DNA of 64,000 bases. Source: Kumtagia sp963839725. GTDB taxonomy: Bacteria; Pseudomonadota; Alphaproteobacteria; Rhizobiales; Rhizobiaceae. Location of the stretch: contig CAWIWT010000007.1 of assembly GCA_963839725.1 (NCBI GenBank), positions 186,001-250,000 on the forward strand, written 5' to 3'. The position numbers were made by a program, and so were the translations under genes. This document shows positions 34,447 through 42,669 of the stretch, piece by piece. Each line of letters starts with the position of its first letter. Positions within the stretch are counted from its first letter, which is position 1. The notes beneath the pieces are model-generated. The model saw nothing but the letters and a program-made list of their open reading frames with translations. It ran no database searches and was not told where the DNA came from.

Positions 34447-35091
34447 TCAGCAGACGGGGCTAAGATCGGTCAGCGGCTTTGCGGTCAGATTGGCAATGCC
34501 GGCCATCGACGCCTCGATAACGCGGTCGATATAGGCCTCACGACCGCCGAAAGGGTAGTGCGGAAAGCTGATCATGAGCGACACCGCTCCGTGCCCGAAC
34601 GTCCAGAGGAATGTCGATATGGCAAAGACATCGCCATGCAGAACACCGGCATCGACGCAGCCCTGGACGCGCTTCAGCAACAGCTGAAGCGCCGGGTTTT
34701 CCTTGTAGATCCCCTGCATTTCGATACCCGGTATCTCGTCCATCTTTGCGGTCATGAACACAGTGCGATATTCGTTCGGGTTCTCGAAAGCGAAGGCCGC
34801 ATATTCGTGCATCAACTTGTAGAGCGCGGCGAGGGGGTCGGCCGGCGAATCGCGCTCCATACGTGAGGCAAGTTTTGCGAACGCGTCCTGGGCGAGCGCA
34901 AACAGGATCGCGTGCTTGTCGGGGAAGTATGAATAGACCGACATCGGCGCATAACCAACGCGTGCGGCGAGTTTGCGGATGGTCAGACCCTCGTAGCCTT
35001 CCTCCTTAACCAGCGCATGTGCCGCTTCAATCAGTTCGGCGCGAACCTCCGCCTTTTGTGTTTCCCTGCGGCTTGCAGCATTTGCGGCCAT
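34447..35091 (-). CDS. TetR/AcrR family transcriptional regulator
   Basis: 214 residues. The N-terminal helix-turn-helix is clear: AELIEAAHALVKEEGYEGLTIRKLAARVGYAPMSVYSYF, about residues 18-56, with PDKHAILFAL as the linking helix. The C-terminal ligand domain contains FLWTFGHGAVSLMIS, a WHG-type pattern. It lies upstream of the small secreted protein gene and the GTAC-centred sites, and probably represses that gene and itself. Ligand unknown. Confidence 0.93.
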   Translation of the reverse strand: MAANAASRRETQKAEVRAELIEAAHALVKEEGYEGLTIRKLAARVGYAPMSVYSYFPDKHAILFALAQDAFAKLASRMERDSPADPLAALYKLMHEYAAFAFENPNEYRTVFMTAKMDEIPGIEMQGIYKENPALQLLLKRVQGCVDAGVLHGDVFAISTFLWTFGHGAVSLMISFPHYPFGGREAYIDRVIEASMAGIANLTAKPLTDLSPVC

Positions 35092-35220
35092 ACACGAGAC
35101 TCCCCGCCGATATTATACGCTGTACGAACTACGCTTCAATGCGGACCTGGTTCCGTAGTAAACGTCGTTCAGCGATTTGTTGGATGATCTTTGCGCGGTC
35201 ACGGTCAAAGGGGAGGACAG

Positions 35221-35622
35221 ATGTCCGGCGAGACAAATCTGGCGGCGTTGCTGGCTGGTATGCGACCGGCTCTACAGCCTGGCGTTTTCGTCTTCTGCAC
35301 TCTGCCGGACGGGAATCGTGAGCCGGCGAATATTTCGCCGGTGATGATGTTCAAGGAGAGCGAAGGCCTGACGCTCATCCTCCGCGAAGAGGAGGCGCAA
35401 CAGGCAGGTCTCACTGCGCAGTTCCGCTGCCGAATGATAACACTGGAAATCCACTCATCGCTGGACGCAGTGGGTTTTCTGGCGGCGATCACCACACGTC
35501 TTGCGGCTGCCGGCATGGGTGTGAACCCGGTCTCGGGCTATTTCCACGACCATCTGTTCGTCCCGGAAGACCGCGCGGACGAGGCGATGCGGATACTAGC
35601 TGAGACGACGAATATCCGGTGA
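35221..35622 (+). CDS. ACT domain protein (DUF2241 family)
   Basis: 133 residues from ATG at 35221, after GGGAGGAC. An N-terminal part with PGVFVFCTLPDG, then a central ISPVMMFKESEGLTLILREEEAQQAGL and a C-terminal ACT-like fold (ITLEIHSSLDAVGFLAAITTRLAAAGM, NPVSGYFHDHLFVPEDRADEAM). Members are small soluble proteins of unknown function, thought to bind amino acids. Divergent from the TetR gene. Confidence 0.85.
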   Translation: MSGETNLAALLAGMRPALQPGVFVFCTLPDGNREPANISPVMMFKESEGLTLILREEEAQQAGLTAQFRCRMITLEIHSSLDAVGFLAAITTRLAAAGMGVNPVSGYFHDHLFVPEDRADEAMRILAETTNIR

Positions 35623-35698
35623 GAGCTGCCCGCAGGGAGCTGGCGAGTAAAAACTCGCCGCCTGGTTGAAGAACTGGGATTGCTGAGCCGGCCCCGCC

Positions 35699-36157
35699 TC
35701 AGCGCCTTCTGACATAGTGAATGTCGGGCAGCTTTTCGTCATTGCTTGCGCCATCGCCGAAGACTTCGACGACAAATCCATGCCGCTCATAAAAGCGACG
35801 AGCGCCTGAATTGGCCTGAAAGCAAAAGAGATTTACAACCGGCAACCCCCTGGCCGCTTCGCTGAGCAGGGAGCTGCCAATGCCGCGTCCGGTCCAGGCG
35901 GGGTCCAGATAGAGCTGTTCGACCCAATCGTTGTGAACGGCAATGAAGCCGACGACTGCGCCATCAGCTTCGGCAACGGTGACCGTCTGGTTTGGCAGAA
36001 GGTGATCGCGAACGAAGCCTCGATCCTCTTCTGGCGTGTGTACGTCCGGCATCCAGTCGAACGAAAGGCGCGCCGCCCGCATGATCCTGGCGATGTCGTC
36101 CGCGTCGGCCATTGCGGCCGGCCGCAGGGCAATGTTGCCGGAGAGCCTACTGGTCAT
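35699..36157 (-). CDS. GNAT family N-acetyltransferase
   Basis: 152 residues from ATG at 36157; upstream frame is GC-rich and unconserved. The acetyl-CoA binding motif A is LYLDPAWTGRGIGSSLL, with NLFCFQANSGARRFYERHGF as motif B. It transfers acetyl from acetyl-CoA to an amine; the substrate is not known. It stands alone between the ACT gene and asd, with a 205-base palindrome-rich but geneless gap to asd. Confidence 0.9.
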   Translation of the reverse strand: MTSRLSGNIALRPAAMADADDIARIMRAARLSFDWMPDVHTPEEDRGFVRDHLLPNQTVTVAEADGAVVGFIAVHNDWVEQLYLDPAWTGRGIGSSLLSEAARGLPVVNLFCFQANSGARRFYERHGFVVEVFGDGASNDEKLPDIHYVRRR

Positions 36158-36362
36158 TGACCGTGCGCGAGCGAACTTGTTGCGTAGCCGCAAGCGCGAC
36201 CGCGCGTCGGGCCACGTGGCGCGCCGGAGTGAGCCGCGCAGCGGCGATAGCGTGAGGACAGACGGCTGAGGGCCGAGCCCGCGACTGCGGGCCGCCCAAC
36301 TTTTCGGGCGCTCCCGCGGAGGGCCAGCCGCCAAAGGCGGCGGTGCGGCCCGTGGGCGAAAA

Positions 36363-37398
36363 TCAAGCCGCCTTCTGCTTCGGCTGGATCAGGCCGCGCG
36401 CAATCAGCAACTCAGCGATCTGAACGGCGTTGAGCGCGGCACCCTTGCGCAGGTTGTCGGAGACGATCCACATGGACAGGCCGCTGTCGACGGTCGAATC
36501 CTCGCGGATGCGCGAAATATAGGTGGCATCCTCGCCTGCGGAGTTCCAGCGGGGTGATGTAGCCGCCATTCTCGCGCTTATCGATCACCAGACAGCCCGG
36601 CGCGTCGCGCAGGATGTCGCGTGCTTCGTCGGCAGTGATCGGCTTTTCGAACTCGATGTTGACGGCTTCCGAATGGCCGATGAACACCGGCACCCGCACG
36701 CAGGTCGCTGTCAACTTGATCTTCGGATCGAGCATCTTCTTGGTTTCGGCGACCATCTTCCATTCTTCCTTGGTGAAGCCGTCGTCCAGGAAGACGTCGA
36801 TGTGCGGGATGACGTTGAAAGCGATGCGCTTGGTAAACTTCTTGGCCTCGACCGGATCGGCGACGAAAACGGCGCGGGTCTGCTGGAACAGCTCGTCCAT
36901 GCCTTCCTTGCCGGCGCCGGACACCGACTGATAGGTGGCGACGACGACGCGCTTGATGGTCGCGACATCGTGCAGCGGCTTTAGGGCAACGACCAGCTGC
37001 GCGGTCGAGCAATTCGGGTTGGCGATGATGTTGCGCTTGGTGAAGCCATCGATGGCATCCGGGTTCACCTCCGGAACGATCAGAGGTACGTCCTGATCGT
37101 AGCGCCAGGCCGACGAATTATCGATGACGATGCAGCCTTGCTTGCCGATCTTCGGCGACCATTCCTTGGAAATCTCGCCGCCGGCCGACATTATGCAGAT
37201 GTCGGTATCGGAAAAGTCATAGGTGTCGAGCGCCTTGACCTTCAGCGTGCGGTCGCCGAACGACACTTCCGTGCCGACCGAGCGGCGCGAAGCAAGTGCC
37301 ACAACTTCGCTGACCGGAAAACCGCGCTCTTCCAGAATATTCAGCATTTCGCGGCCCACATTTCCCGTGGCGCCGACAATTGCTACCTTGAATGCCAT
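36363..37398 (-). CDS. asd: Aspartate-semialdehyde dehydrogenase, interrupted by a +1 frameshift
   Basis: The frame from ATG 37398 gives MAFKVAIVGATGNVGREML, SRRSVGTEV, and catalytic Cys130 in NPNCSTAQL, as expected for Asd, which makes aspartate semialdehyde for lysine, DAP, threonine and methionine. After GGYITPLEL (about 36545) the reading fails and the true C-terminus, SAGEDATYISRIRED...QIAELLIARGLI, continues in another frame to a TGA at 36363. The span of 1036 bases is 3x345+1; removing one base gives 344 residues, the standard length. As asd is normally essential, a sequencing insertion is likelier than a true pseudogene. The extra base lies within about 36540-36556. Confidence 0.9.
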
Positions 37399-37708
37399 CT
37401 TACTCTGCTCCTGTCCTCACCGCTTGGCTTGCAGAAAACCCGCTGGCCTATCGCGGGTCTCGACCCCGGCCGGACCCGGGTGAGGGCGAGATGGCCAGGG
37501 AGTTCAGACCGTCTTGACGGTCTTTTTGGCCATGGTTTTGGTCGAACGGATAGATGCGCGTTCGCGCCCGGCGCCGTGGCCAGGAAAGTCGAACACACAA
37601 AGCGCCATCGACAGGCCGCGCATCATCCACCCATCCGCAGGTTCCGCTCGTCGGAACCGCTGGCATTACGCCCGCGCGTGCTATTACGCGGATCGGCAGA
37701 AGAGTCAA
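37399..37708. other. 310-base intergenic region with an orphan plus-strand terminator
   Basis: No gene was recognised; both flanking genes read leftwards. GACCGTC-TT-GACGGTC followed by TTTTT (37506-37526) looks like an intrinsic terminator for rightward transcription, for which no upstream plus-strand gene is visible within 400 bases. A short RNA ending here is possible. Confidence 0.35.
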
Positions 37709-38509
37709 TCATGACGTGTCGGGACGCTCCCGCGTCCAGACGGCCAAGCCGTGGAGTTCGTTCAAAACCTCGTGCACCGCGTGCGTGGGTTGGCGGCGCC
37801 ATCCGGGTGGGCGCCCGGGCCGCATCGGCGAGAGGCGCCGGATACGATCTTTCCCTAGCGCACGGCTTTCCCTTTCTTGCGCGCCTTCGGCGTCGCGGCC
37901 GGCGTCGCTGTTTCTGCTGTGCGCGCGTGCGCGTGCCTGCCAGCGCGCAAGGCGCGTCGCCTGACGCGGCAGGTCGTCCAGAGCCCGTGCGATCGCTTGG
38001 AGACGGCGATGCAGACGACCCGCATCGAGCGGATCTTCGGGGGTCGACGGCGGCGGATCCGGGTCGCGGGGCCGGTCGAAGAAGCTGATGCGCGGAACGC
38101 TGTGCTGTTTGGGACGCCGCCGGCCACCCCCGCGTTTGAGTGGGTCGAGCAGCGGAAGCGATAGCGCGCGCGGCGGGACGAGGGCAGGGTCCGGTATCGA
38201 GCCTTGCCGCACGATGCCGGTGCCGACGCCGTCGCGCACGAAGATGGACTTCGGCTTTGGCTTGGGCGTGCGCGGCGGGGAAAGCTCGACCACCATCCCG
38301 CGCGCTGCAACGATGATAAGCCGGCGAGTCGCTGCTTCGGCCGGACGCAACAACCGCAGCAAAAAGCGATGGAGATGCCGCGGCAGGGTCGGCGCGCCGC
38401 CGGCGCGCCGATCAACGCCGTCGCCGGCGACCTCGACCATAGCGGCGAGCATGGCCAGGATGCGTTTCAGCGCCTCGCGGTTTTTCTCAATTGCCAGAGT
38501 CCAGTCCAT
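37709..38509 (-). CDS. Conserved hypothetical protein, basic and proline-rich
   Basis: 266 residues from ATG at 38509; the frame extends upstream but MDWTLAIEKNREALKRILAML is the conserved beginning seen in Rhizobiales proteins of this type, as far as I recall. The N-terminal 95 residues are helical (HRFLLRLLRPAEAATRRLIIVAARG), the middle is rich in Arg and Pro (SPPRTPKPKPKSIFVRDG, RGGGRRRPKQ), and the C-terminal part holds a helix resembling LQAIARALDDLPRQATRLARWQA. No catalytic motif and no membrane segment. Function unknown. Codon use is strongly G/C at third positions, as in a real gene of this genome. Confidence 0.7.
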   Translation of the reverse strand: MDWTLAIEKNREALKRILAMLAAMVEVAGDGVDRRAGGAPTLPRHLHRFLLRLLRPAEAATRRLIIVAARGMVVELSPPRTPKPKPKSIFVRDGVGTGIVRQGSIPDPALVPPRALSLPLLDPLKRGGGRRRPKQHSVPRISFFDRPRDPDPPPSTPEDPLDAGRLHRRLQAIARALDDLPRQATRLARWQARARAHSRNSDAGRDAEGAQERESRALGKDRIRRLSPMRPGRPPGWRRQPTHAVHEVLNELHGLAVWTRERPDTS

Positions 38510-38983
38510 CGCCGCCCCTGTCGTTGACACGGAACATAAGAGGAACAAACGAGCCCTGTCAAGACGGTTCTGACAAAGGTTACAAGCCGACGAGCGCACA
38601 AGCTGGACGCTACCAGCACCAGTTCTGGGCCGTTAATGCGACGGGGAGTAGGTAAAGAGCGGTCCTCTGGGGAAAGGATGAACTCCTCAGTTGTCCAACC
38701 TCTGCTTCCTATCTATCAACAGGCATGCTGCATCGCCCGGACTTACCAAAACTTACGCCGGCAATTAGACGAGCGTCGGTCTATCCGTATTATGCAGGCT
38801 TCTCGGAAAGTTTCGTCAATTCCATAATCGACCGACTGGAAGTGAAACCAGGGGAAGTGATTGGTGGGGCCACCCTCCCGCGCTCTCAAGGCTGCCGAAA
38901 ATTCATGACCGCCTGCCCGTTCCCCTTCTTGTCGCAGCGCATTAGTATCCGCGCGGAATCAATGGAGCGGGCAGGGGGAGAGT
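38510..38983. other. 474-base intergenic region with a putative gene remnant
   Basis: Between two minor conserved genes. The segment 38678-38862, more A/T-rich than its flanks, carries a possible DNA-methyltransferase start (see separate entry). The rest shows no frame or repeat that I can support. Confidence 0.35.
38678..38862 (+). pseudogene. Possible 5' remnant of a DNA methyltransferase gene
   Basis: GGAAAGG precedes ATG at 38678 (MNSSVVQPLLPIYQQ), and after one frame change the translation reads VYPYYAGFSESFVNSIIDR then LEVKPGEVI. A phrase like YPYYAGFS...F...L...PGxxI occurs just before the DPWNGSGTT motif of some DNA methyltransferases, as I remember them; here the sequence changes abruptly to GC-rich unrelated DNA after 38862. 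It looks like a decayed, truncated 5' end left by a deletion. The family call rests on memory of one motif. Confidence 0.4.
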
Positions 38984-39379
38984 ATGGAAATCGCGTTTCC
39001 GTGGCCGACGACCAACGGTGAATGGCTGGCAGGGTCGAGTGCTTTCATCACCGTGCTGTTCGGCCTGCTGATGTTCTTTGCACCGCGCATAACGTTGCGC
39101 ATCCTGCGCCTGCAGACCACCGAGACACACCCCGAGGCGCTTTCGGAAGCGCGCGCCACAATGGGCGGCTTCTATCTGGGTGCCGGCCTTTGCTCGCTGC
39201 TCCTTGCTCAGCCGCTTGTCTACATGACCCTCGGCGCATGCTGGCTGTTCACGGCTTTCGGCCGCATGGTTTCGATGATGTCGGACAGCGGCAACACGAT
39301 CTACAACTGGGCTTTGCTCATTCTCGAGCTGGTGATGGCGGCGTTGCCGCTAGTCTTTGCGTTCGGCCTTCTGGTCTGA
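38984..39379 (+). CDS. DUF4345-type small membrane protein
   Basis: 131 residues with four hydrophobic helices, including AFITVLFGLLMFFAPRITL, GGFYLGAGLCSLLLA and WALLILELVMAALPLVFA. ARATMGGFYLGAG and FGRMVSMMSD fit DUF4345-like proteins. A GGGGGAGAG ribosome-binding region precedes the ATG. Inner membrane, function unknown. It lies 238 bases upstream of atpH on the same strand, but the gap suggests a separate promoter for the ATP synthase operon. Confidence 0.8.
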   Translation: MEIAFPWPTTNGEWLAGSSAFITVLFGLLMFFAPRITLRILRLQTTETHPEALSEARATMGGFYLGAGLCSLLLAQPLVYMTLGACWLFTAFGRMVSMMSDSGNTIYNWALLILELVMAALPLVFAFGLLV

Positions 39380-39617
39380 ATCCAGGCGCTTGCGCGGCGC
39401 GTTCCGCCGGCCTGCGACAATCTGTTCAAAAGGTGTCCTGGCAACGTGTTGCGGTGTTCGAATGCGTATGCTAGACGGCGTTCGGCTGTCGATCGGGAGG
39501 ACGCGTAAAGCGAAGACCAGCCATCGACAAAACTGCAGCAAAGCCAAAGATTTAGCCAGGGTTCCAGGAACTCGCGCCAATAATCTCGCGGCTTTCAGAC
39601 CGAGAGAAAGACCGTCC

Positions 39618-40178
39618 GTGGCAAAGTCCAGTTCGCCAGTCTCAGGGGTTGCAGACCGTTATGCCGCTTCGCTGCATGATCTTGCCCTGCAGGCGAAGTC
39701 TGTATCGCAGGTCGAGGCCGATCTCGGCCGCTTCGAGGATCTGCTTGTCGGCAGCGACGATCTTACTCGCATGATCAAGAGTCCGGTGTTTTCGGCGGAC
39801 GAACAATACAAGGCAATTTCGGCGATCGTTGACAAGGCCAAGATCTCCGGACTGGTCGGTAATTTTCTGCGGGTGGTCGCCAGGAACCGGCGCCTTTTCG
39901 CGGTGCCCGCGATGATCAAGGCCTTCCGCCGGATCGCTGCCGAAGGCCGTGGCGAGGTTGCCGCCGAGGTCACTTCGGCTCATCCGCTGACGCCCGCCCA
40001 GCAAACTGACCTCAAGGCTGCCCTGAAGGGCGTTGCCGGCAAGGATGTTTCCTTCACGGTCAATGTCGATCCGTCCCTGCTTGGCGGCCTTGTCGTCAAG
40101 CTCGGATCGCGCCAGATCGATACGTCGCTCAGAACAAAACTCAATTCGCTTAAGCTCGCACTGAAAGAGGTCGGCTGA
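39618..40178 (+). CDS. atpH: F1Fo ATP synthase subunit delta
   Basis: 186 residues from GTG at 39618 (VAKSSSPVSGVADRYAASL), preceded by AGAGAAAG; the long open frame upstream has no similarity. PVFSADEQYKAISAIVDKA, FLRVVARNRRLFAVPAMI and the C-terminal VDPSLLGGLVVKLGSRQID are family features. The subunit links F1 to the b-subunit stalk. First gene of the F1 operon atpHAGDC; its TGA overlaps the ATG of atpA by one base. Confidence 0.95.
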   Translation: MAKSSSPVSGVADRYAASLHDLALQAKSVSQVEADLGRFEDLLVGSDDLTRMIKSPVFSADEQYKAISAIVDKAKISGLVGNFLRVVARNRRLFAVPAMIKAFRRIAAEGRGEVAAEVTSAHPLTPAQQTDLKAALKGVAGKDVSFTVNVDPSLLGGLVVKLGSRQIDTSLRTKLNSLKLALKEVG

Positions 40179-41707
40179 TGGACATCCGCGCCGCGGAAAT
40201 TTCCGCAATCCTAAAGGACCAGATCAAGAATTTCGGCAAGGAAGCCGAAGTCACCGAAGTCGGTCAGGTTCTCTCCGTCGGTGACGGTATCGCCCGCGTC
40301 TACGGCCTCGACAATGTCCAGGCCGGTGAGATGGTCGAGTTTCCAGGTGGCATCCGTGGCATGGCGCTCAACCTCGAAGCCGACAATGTCGGCGTCGTTA
40401 TCTTCGGTAATGACCGCGACATCAAGGAAGGCGACACCGTCAAGCGGACCGGCGCCATCGTCGATACGCCCGTCGGCCCAGCCCTGCTTGGTCGGGTCGT
40501 TGATGCGCTCGGCAATCCGATCGACGGCAAAGGCCCGATCAAGGGCGCCGAACGCAAGCGCGTCGACGTCAAGGCGCCCGGTATCATCCCGCGCAAGTCG
40601 GTGCATGAGCCGATGTCGACAGGCCTCAAGGCTATCGATGCGCTCATTCCGGTCGGCCGCGGCCAGCGCGAATTGGTCATCGGCGATCGTCAGACCGGCA
40701 AGACCGCGATCATTCTCGACACGATGCTCAATCAGAAGTCGGTGCACGTCAACGGGCCTGAGAACGAGAAGCTCTACTGCGTCTACGTCGCGATCGGCCA
40801 GAAGCGTTCGACCGTTGCGCAGTTCGTGAAGGTGCTCGAAGAGCGCGGCGCGCTCGAATATTCGATCATCGTCGCCGCTACCGCGTCGGACCCGGCACCG
40901 ATGCAGTACCTGGCGCCGTTCACCGGCTGCACCATGGGCGAATATTTCCGCGACAACGGCATGCATGCGCTGATCAGCTATGACGATCTGTCGAAGCAGG
41001 CGGTCGCCTATCGTCAGATGTCGCTGCTGCTGCGCCGCCCTCCGGGCCGCGAAGCCTATCCGGGCGACGTTTTTTATCTGCACTCCCGCCTGCTCGAGCG
41101 TGCGGCGAAGATGAACGACGACATGGGCGGCGGTTCGCTGACCGCTCTGCCGATCATCGAAACGCAGGCCAACGACGTGTCGGCCTACATTCCGACCAAC
41201 GTGATCTCGATCACCGATGGCCAGATCTTCCTGGAAACCAACCTGTTCTTCCAGGGTATCCGCCCTGCCGTGAACGTCGGTCTCTCGGTGTCCCGCGTTG
41301 GTTCGGCCGCTCAGGTCAAGGCGATGAAGCAGGTTGCCGGCTCGATCAAGGGCGAGCTTGCGCAGTATCGCGAAATGGCTGCGTTCGCGCAGTTCGGCTC
41401 TGATCTTGACGCCGCCACGCAGCGCCTGCTCAATCGCGGTGCGCGTCTGACCGAACTCCTGAAGCAGCCGCAGTTTTCGCCGCTGAAGACGGAGGAGCAG
41501 GTTGCGGTGATCTACGCCGGCGTCAACGGCTATCTCGACAAGCTGGCGGTCAATCAGGTCGGCAAGTTCGAGCAGGGACTGCTCGCGCATATGCGTTCCG
41601 ATGGCAAGGCTGTGCTTGATGCGATCCGTAAGGAGAAGGCGATTTCCGACGACCTTCGCGGCAAGCTCAAGGCGCTGATCGACGCCTTCTCCAAGACCTT
41701 CGCTTAA
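40178..41707 (+). CDS. atpA: F1Fo ATP synthase subunit alpha
   Basis: 509 residues. The Walker A loop GDRQTGKTAI, the alpha-subunit arginine region PAVNVGLSVSRVGSAAQ and the N-terminal crown domain (VLSVGDGIARVYGLDNVQAGE) are intact; the length matches rhizobial orthologues. It forms the alpha3-beta3 hexamer with AtpD at the cytoplasmic face of the inner membrane. Coupled to atpH by a 1-base overlap and followed by atpG after 23 bases. Confidence 0.98.
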   Translation: MDIRAAEISAILKDQIKNFGKEAEVTEVGQVLSVGDGIARVYGLDNVQAGEMVEFPGGIRGMALNLEADNVGVVIFGNDRDIKEGDTVKRTGAIVDTPVGPALLGRVVDALGNPIDGKGPIKGAERKRVDVKAPGIIPRKSVHEPMSTGLKAIDALIPVGRGQRELVIGDRQTGKTAIILDTMLNQKSVHVNGPENEKLYCVYVAIGQKRSTVAQFVKVLEERGALEYSIIVAATASDPAPMQYLAPFTGCTMGEYFRDNGMHALISYDDLSKQAVAYRQMSLLLRRPPGREAYPGDVFYLHSRLLERAAKMNDDMGGGSLTALPIIETQANDVSAYIPTNVISITDGQIFLETNLFFQGIRPAVNVGLSVSRVGSAAQVKAMKQVAGSIKGELAQYREMAAFAQFGSDLDAATQRLLNRGARLTELLKQPQFSPLKTEEQVAVIYAGVNGYLDKLAVNQVGKFEQGLLAHMRSDGKAVLDAIRKEKAISDDLRGKLKALIDAFSKTFA

Positions 41708-41730
41708 GCTGACGGGGACGGACGCGGCGC

Positions 41731-42609
41731 ATGGCTTCGCTAAAGGATCTACGCAACCGTATCGCCTCGGTTAAGGCGACGCAGAAGATCACGAAGGCGA
41801 TGCAGATGGTCGCCGCGGCGAAGCTGCGCCGTGCGCAGGAGGCTGCAGAGGCAGCGCGTCCTTATTCGCAGCGCATGGGCGCGGTGCTGTCGAACATCAC
41901 CCAGGCTGTGGGCGGTGGCGGCGATGCGCCGGCGCTGATGACCGGCACCGGCAAGGATGACGTTCATCTGCTGATCGTCTGCACTGCCGAACGCGGCCTG
42001 TGCGGCGGCTTCAACAGCCAGATCGCGCGTTTTGCGCGCGACCATATCCGCAGGCTGCTCGCCAACGGCAAGCAGGTAAAGATCATCTGCGTCGGCAAGA
42101 AGGGCTTTGACATTCTTCGCCGCGACTACAGCAGCATGATCATTGACCGTGTCGATCTGCGCGAGGTCAAGACGCTTGGTTTCGTCAATGCCGACGCGAT
42201 CGCCAAGAAGGTGATCCAACTGTTTGCGGAAGGCAAGTTCGACGTCGCTACGCTGTTCTATTCGAACTTCAAGTCGGTGATCTCGCAGATTCCGACCGCT
42301 CAACAGCTTATTCCGGCTGCGGCACCCGCTGCCGCTGGCGGCGCGGAGTCCAACGCGGTCTACGAATACGAGCCGGAGCCGGGCGAAATCCTGTCCGATC
42401 TCATTCCCCGCAACATCGCGGTTCAGATTTTCCGTGCGCTGCTGGAAAACGCAGCCGGCGAGATGGGCGCCAAGATGAGCGCTATGGACAGCGCGACACG
42501 CAACGCCGGCGAAATGATCAACAAGCTGTCGATCACCTATAACCGCCAGCGTCAGGCGCAGATCACCAAGGAACTTATCGAAATCATCTCGGGCGCCGAG
42601 GCGCTCTAA
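41731..42609 (+). CDS. atpG: F1Fo ATP synthase subunit gamma
   Basis: 292 residues. The conserved N-terminal helix (LKDLRNRIASVKATQKITKAM), ERGLCGGFNSQIARF and C-terminal MDSATRNAGEMINKLSITYN are all present. Gamma is the central rotor shaft turning inside the alpha3-beta3 ring. A loop of about 20 residues around PAAAPAAAGGAESNA is rich in Ala and Gly, in the variable part of the family. Third gene of the operon. Confidence 0.97.
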   Translation: MASLKDLRNRIASVKATQKITKAMQMVAAAKLRRAQEAAEAARPYSQRMGAVLSNITQAVGGGGDAPALMTGTGKDDVHLLIVCTAERGLCGGFNSQIARFARDHIRRLLANGKQVKIICVGKKGFDILRRDYSSMIIDRVDLREVKTLGFVNADAIAKKVIQLFAEGKFDVATLFYSNFKSVISQIPTAQQLIPAAAPAAAGGAESNAVYEYEPEPGEILSDLIPRNIAVQIFRALLENAAGEMGAKMSAMDSATRNAGEMINKLSITYNRQRQAQITKELIEIISGAEAL

Positions 42610-42669
42610 CCGCTGGCCGCGCATCGGCGCGCCTGCGGCAAACACATTGGAACGAAAAGGGTAACGAAA

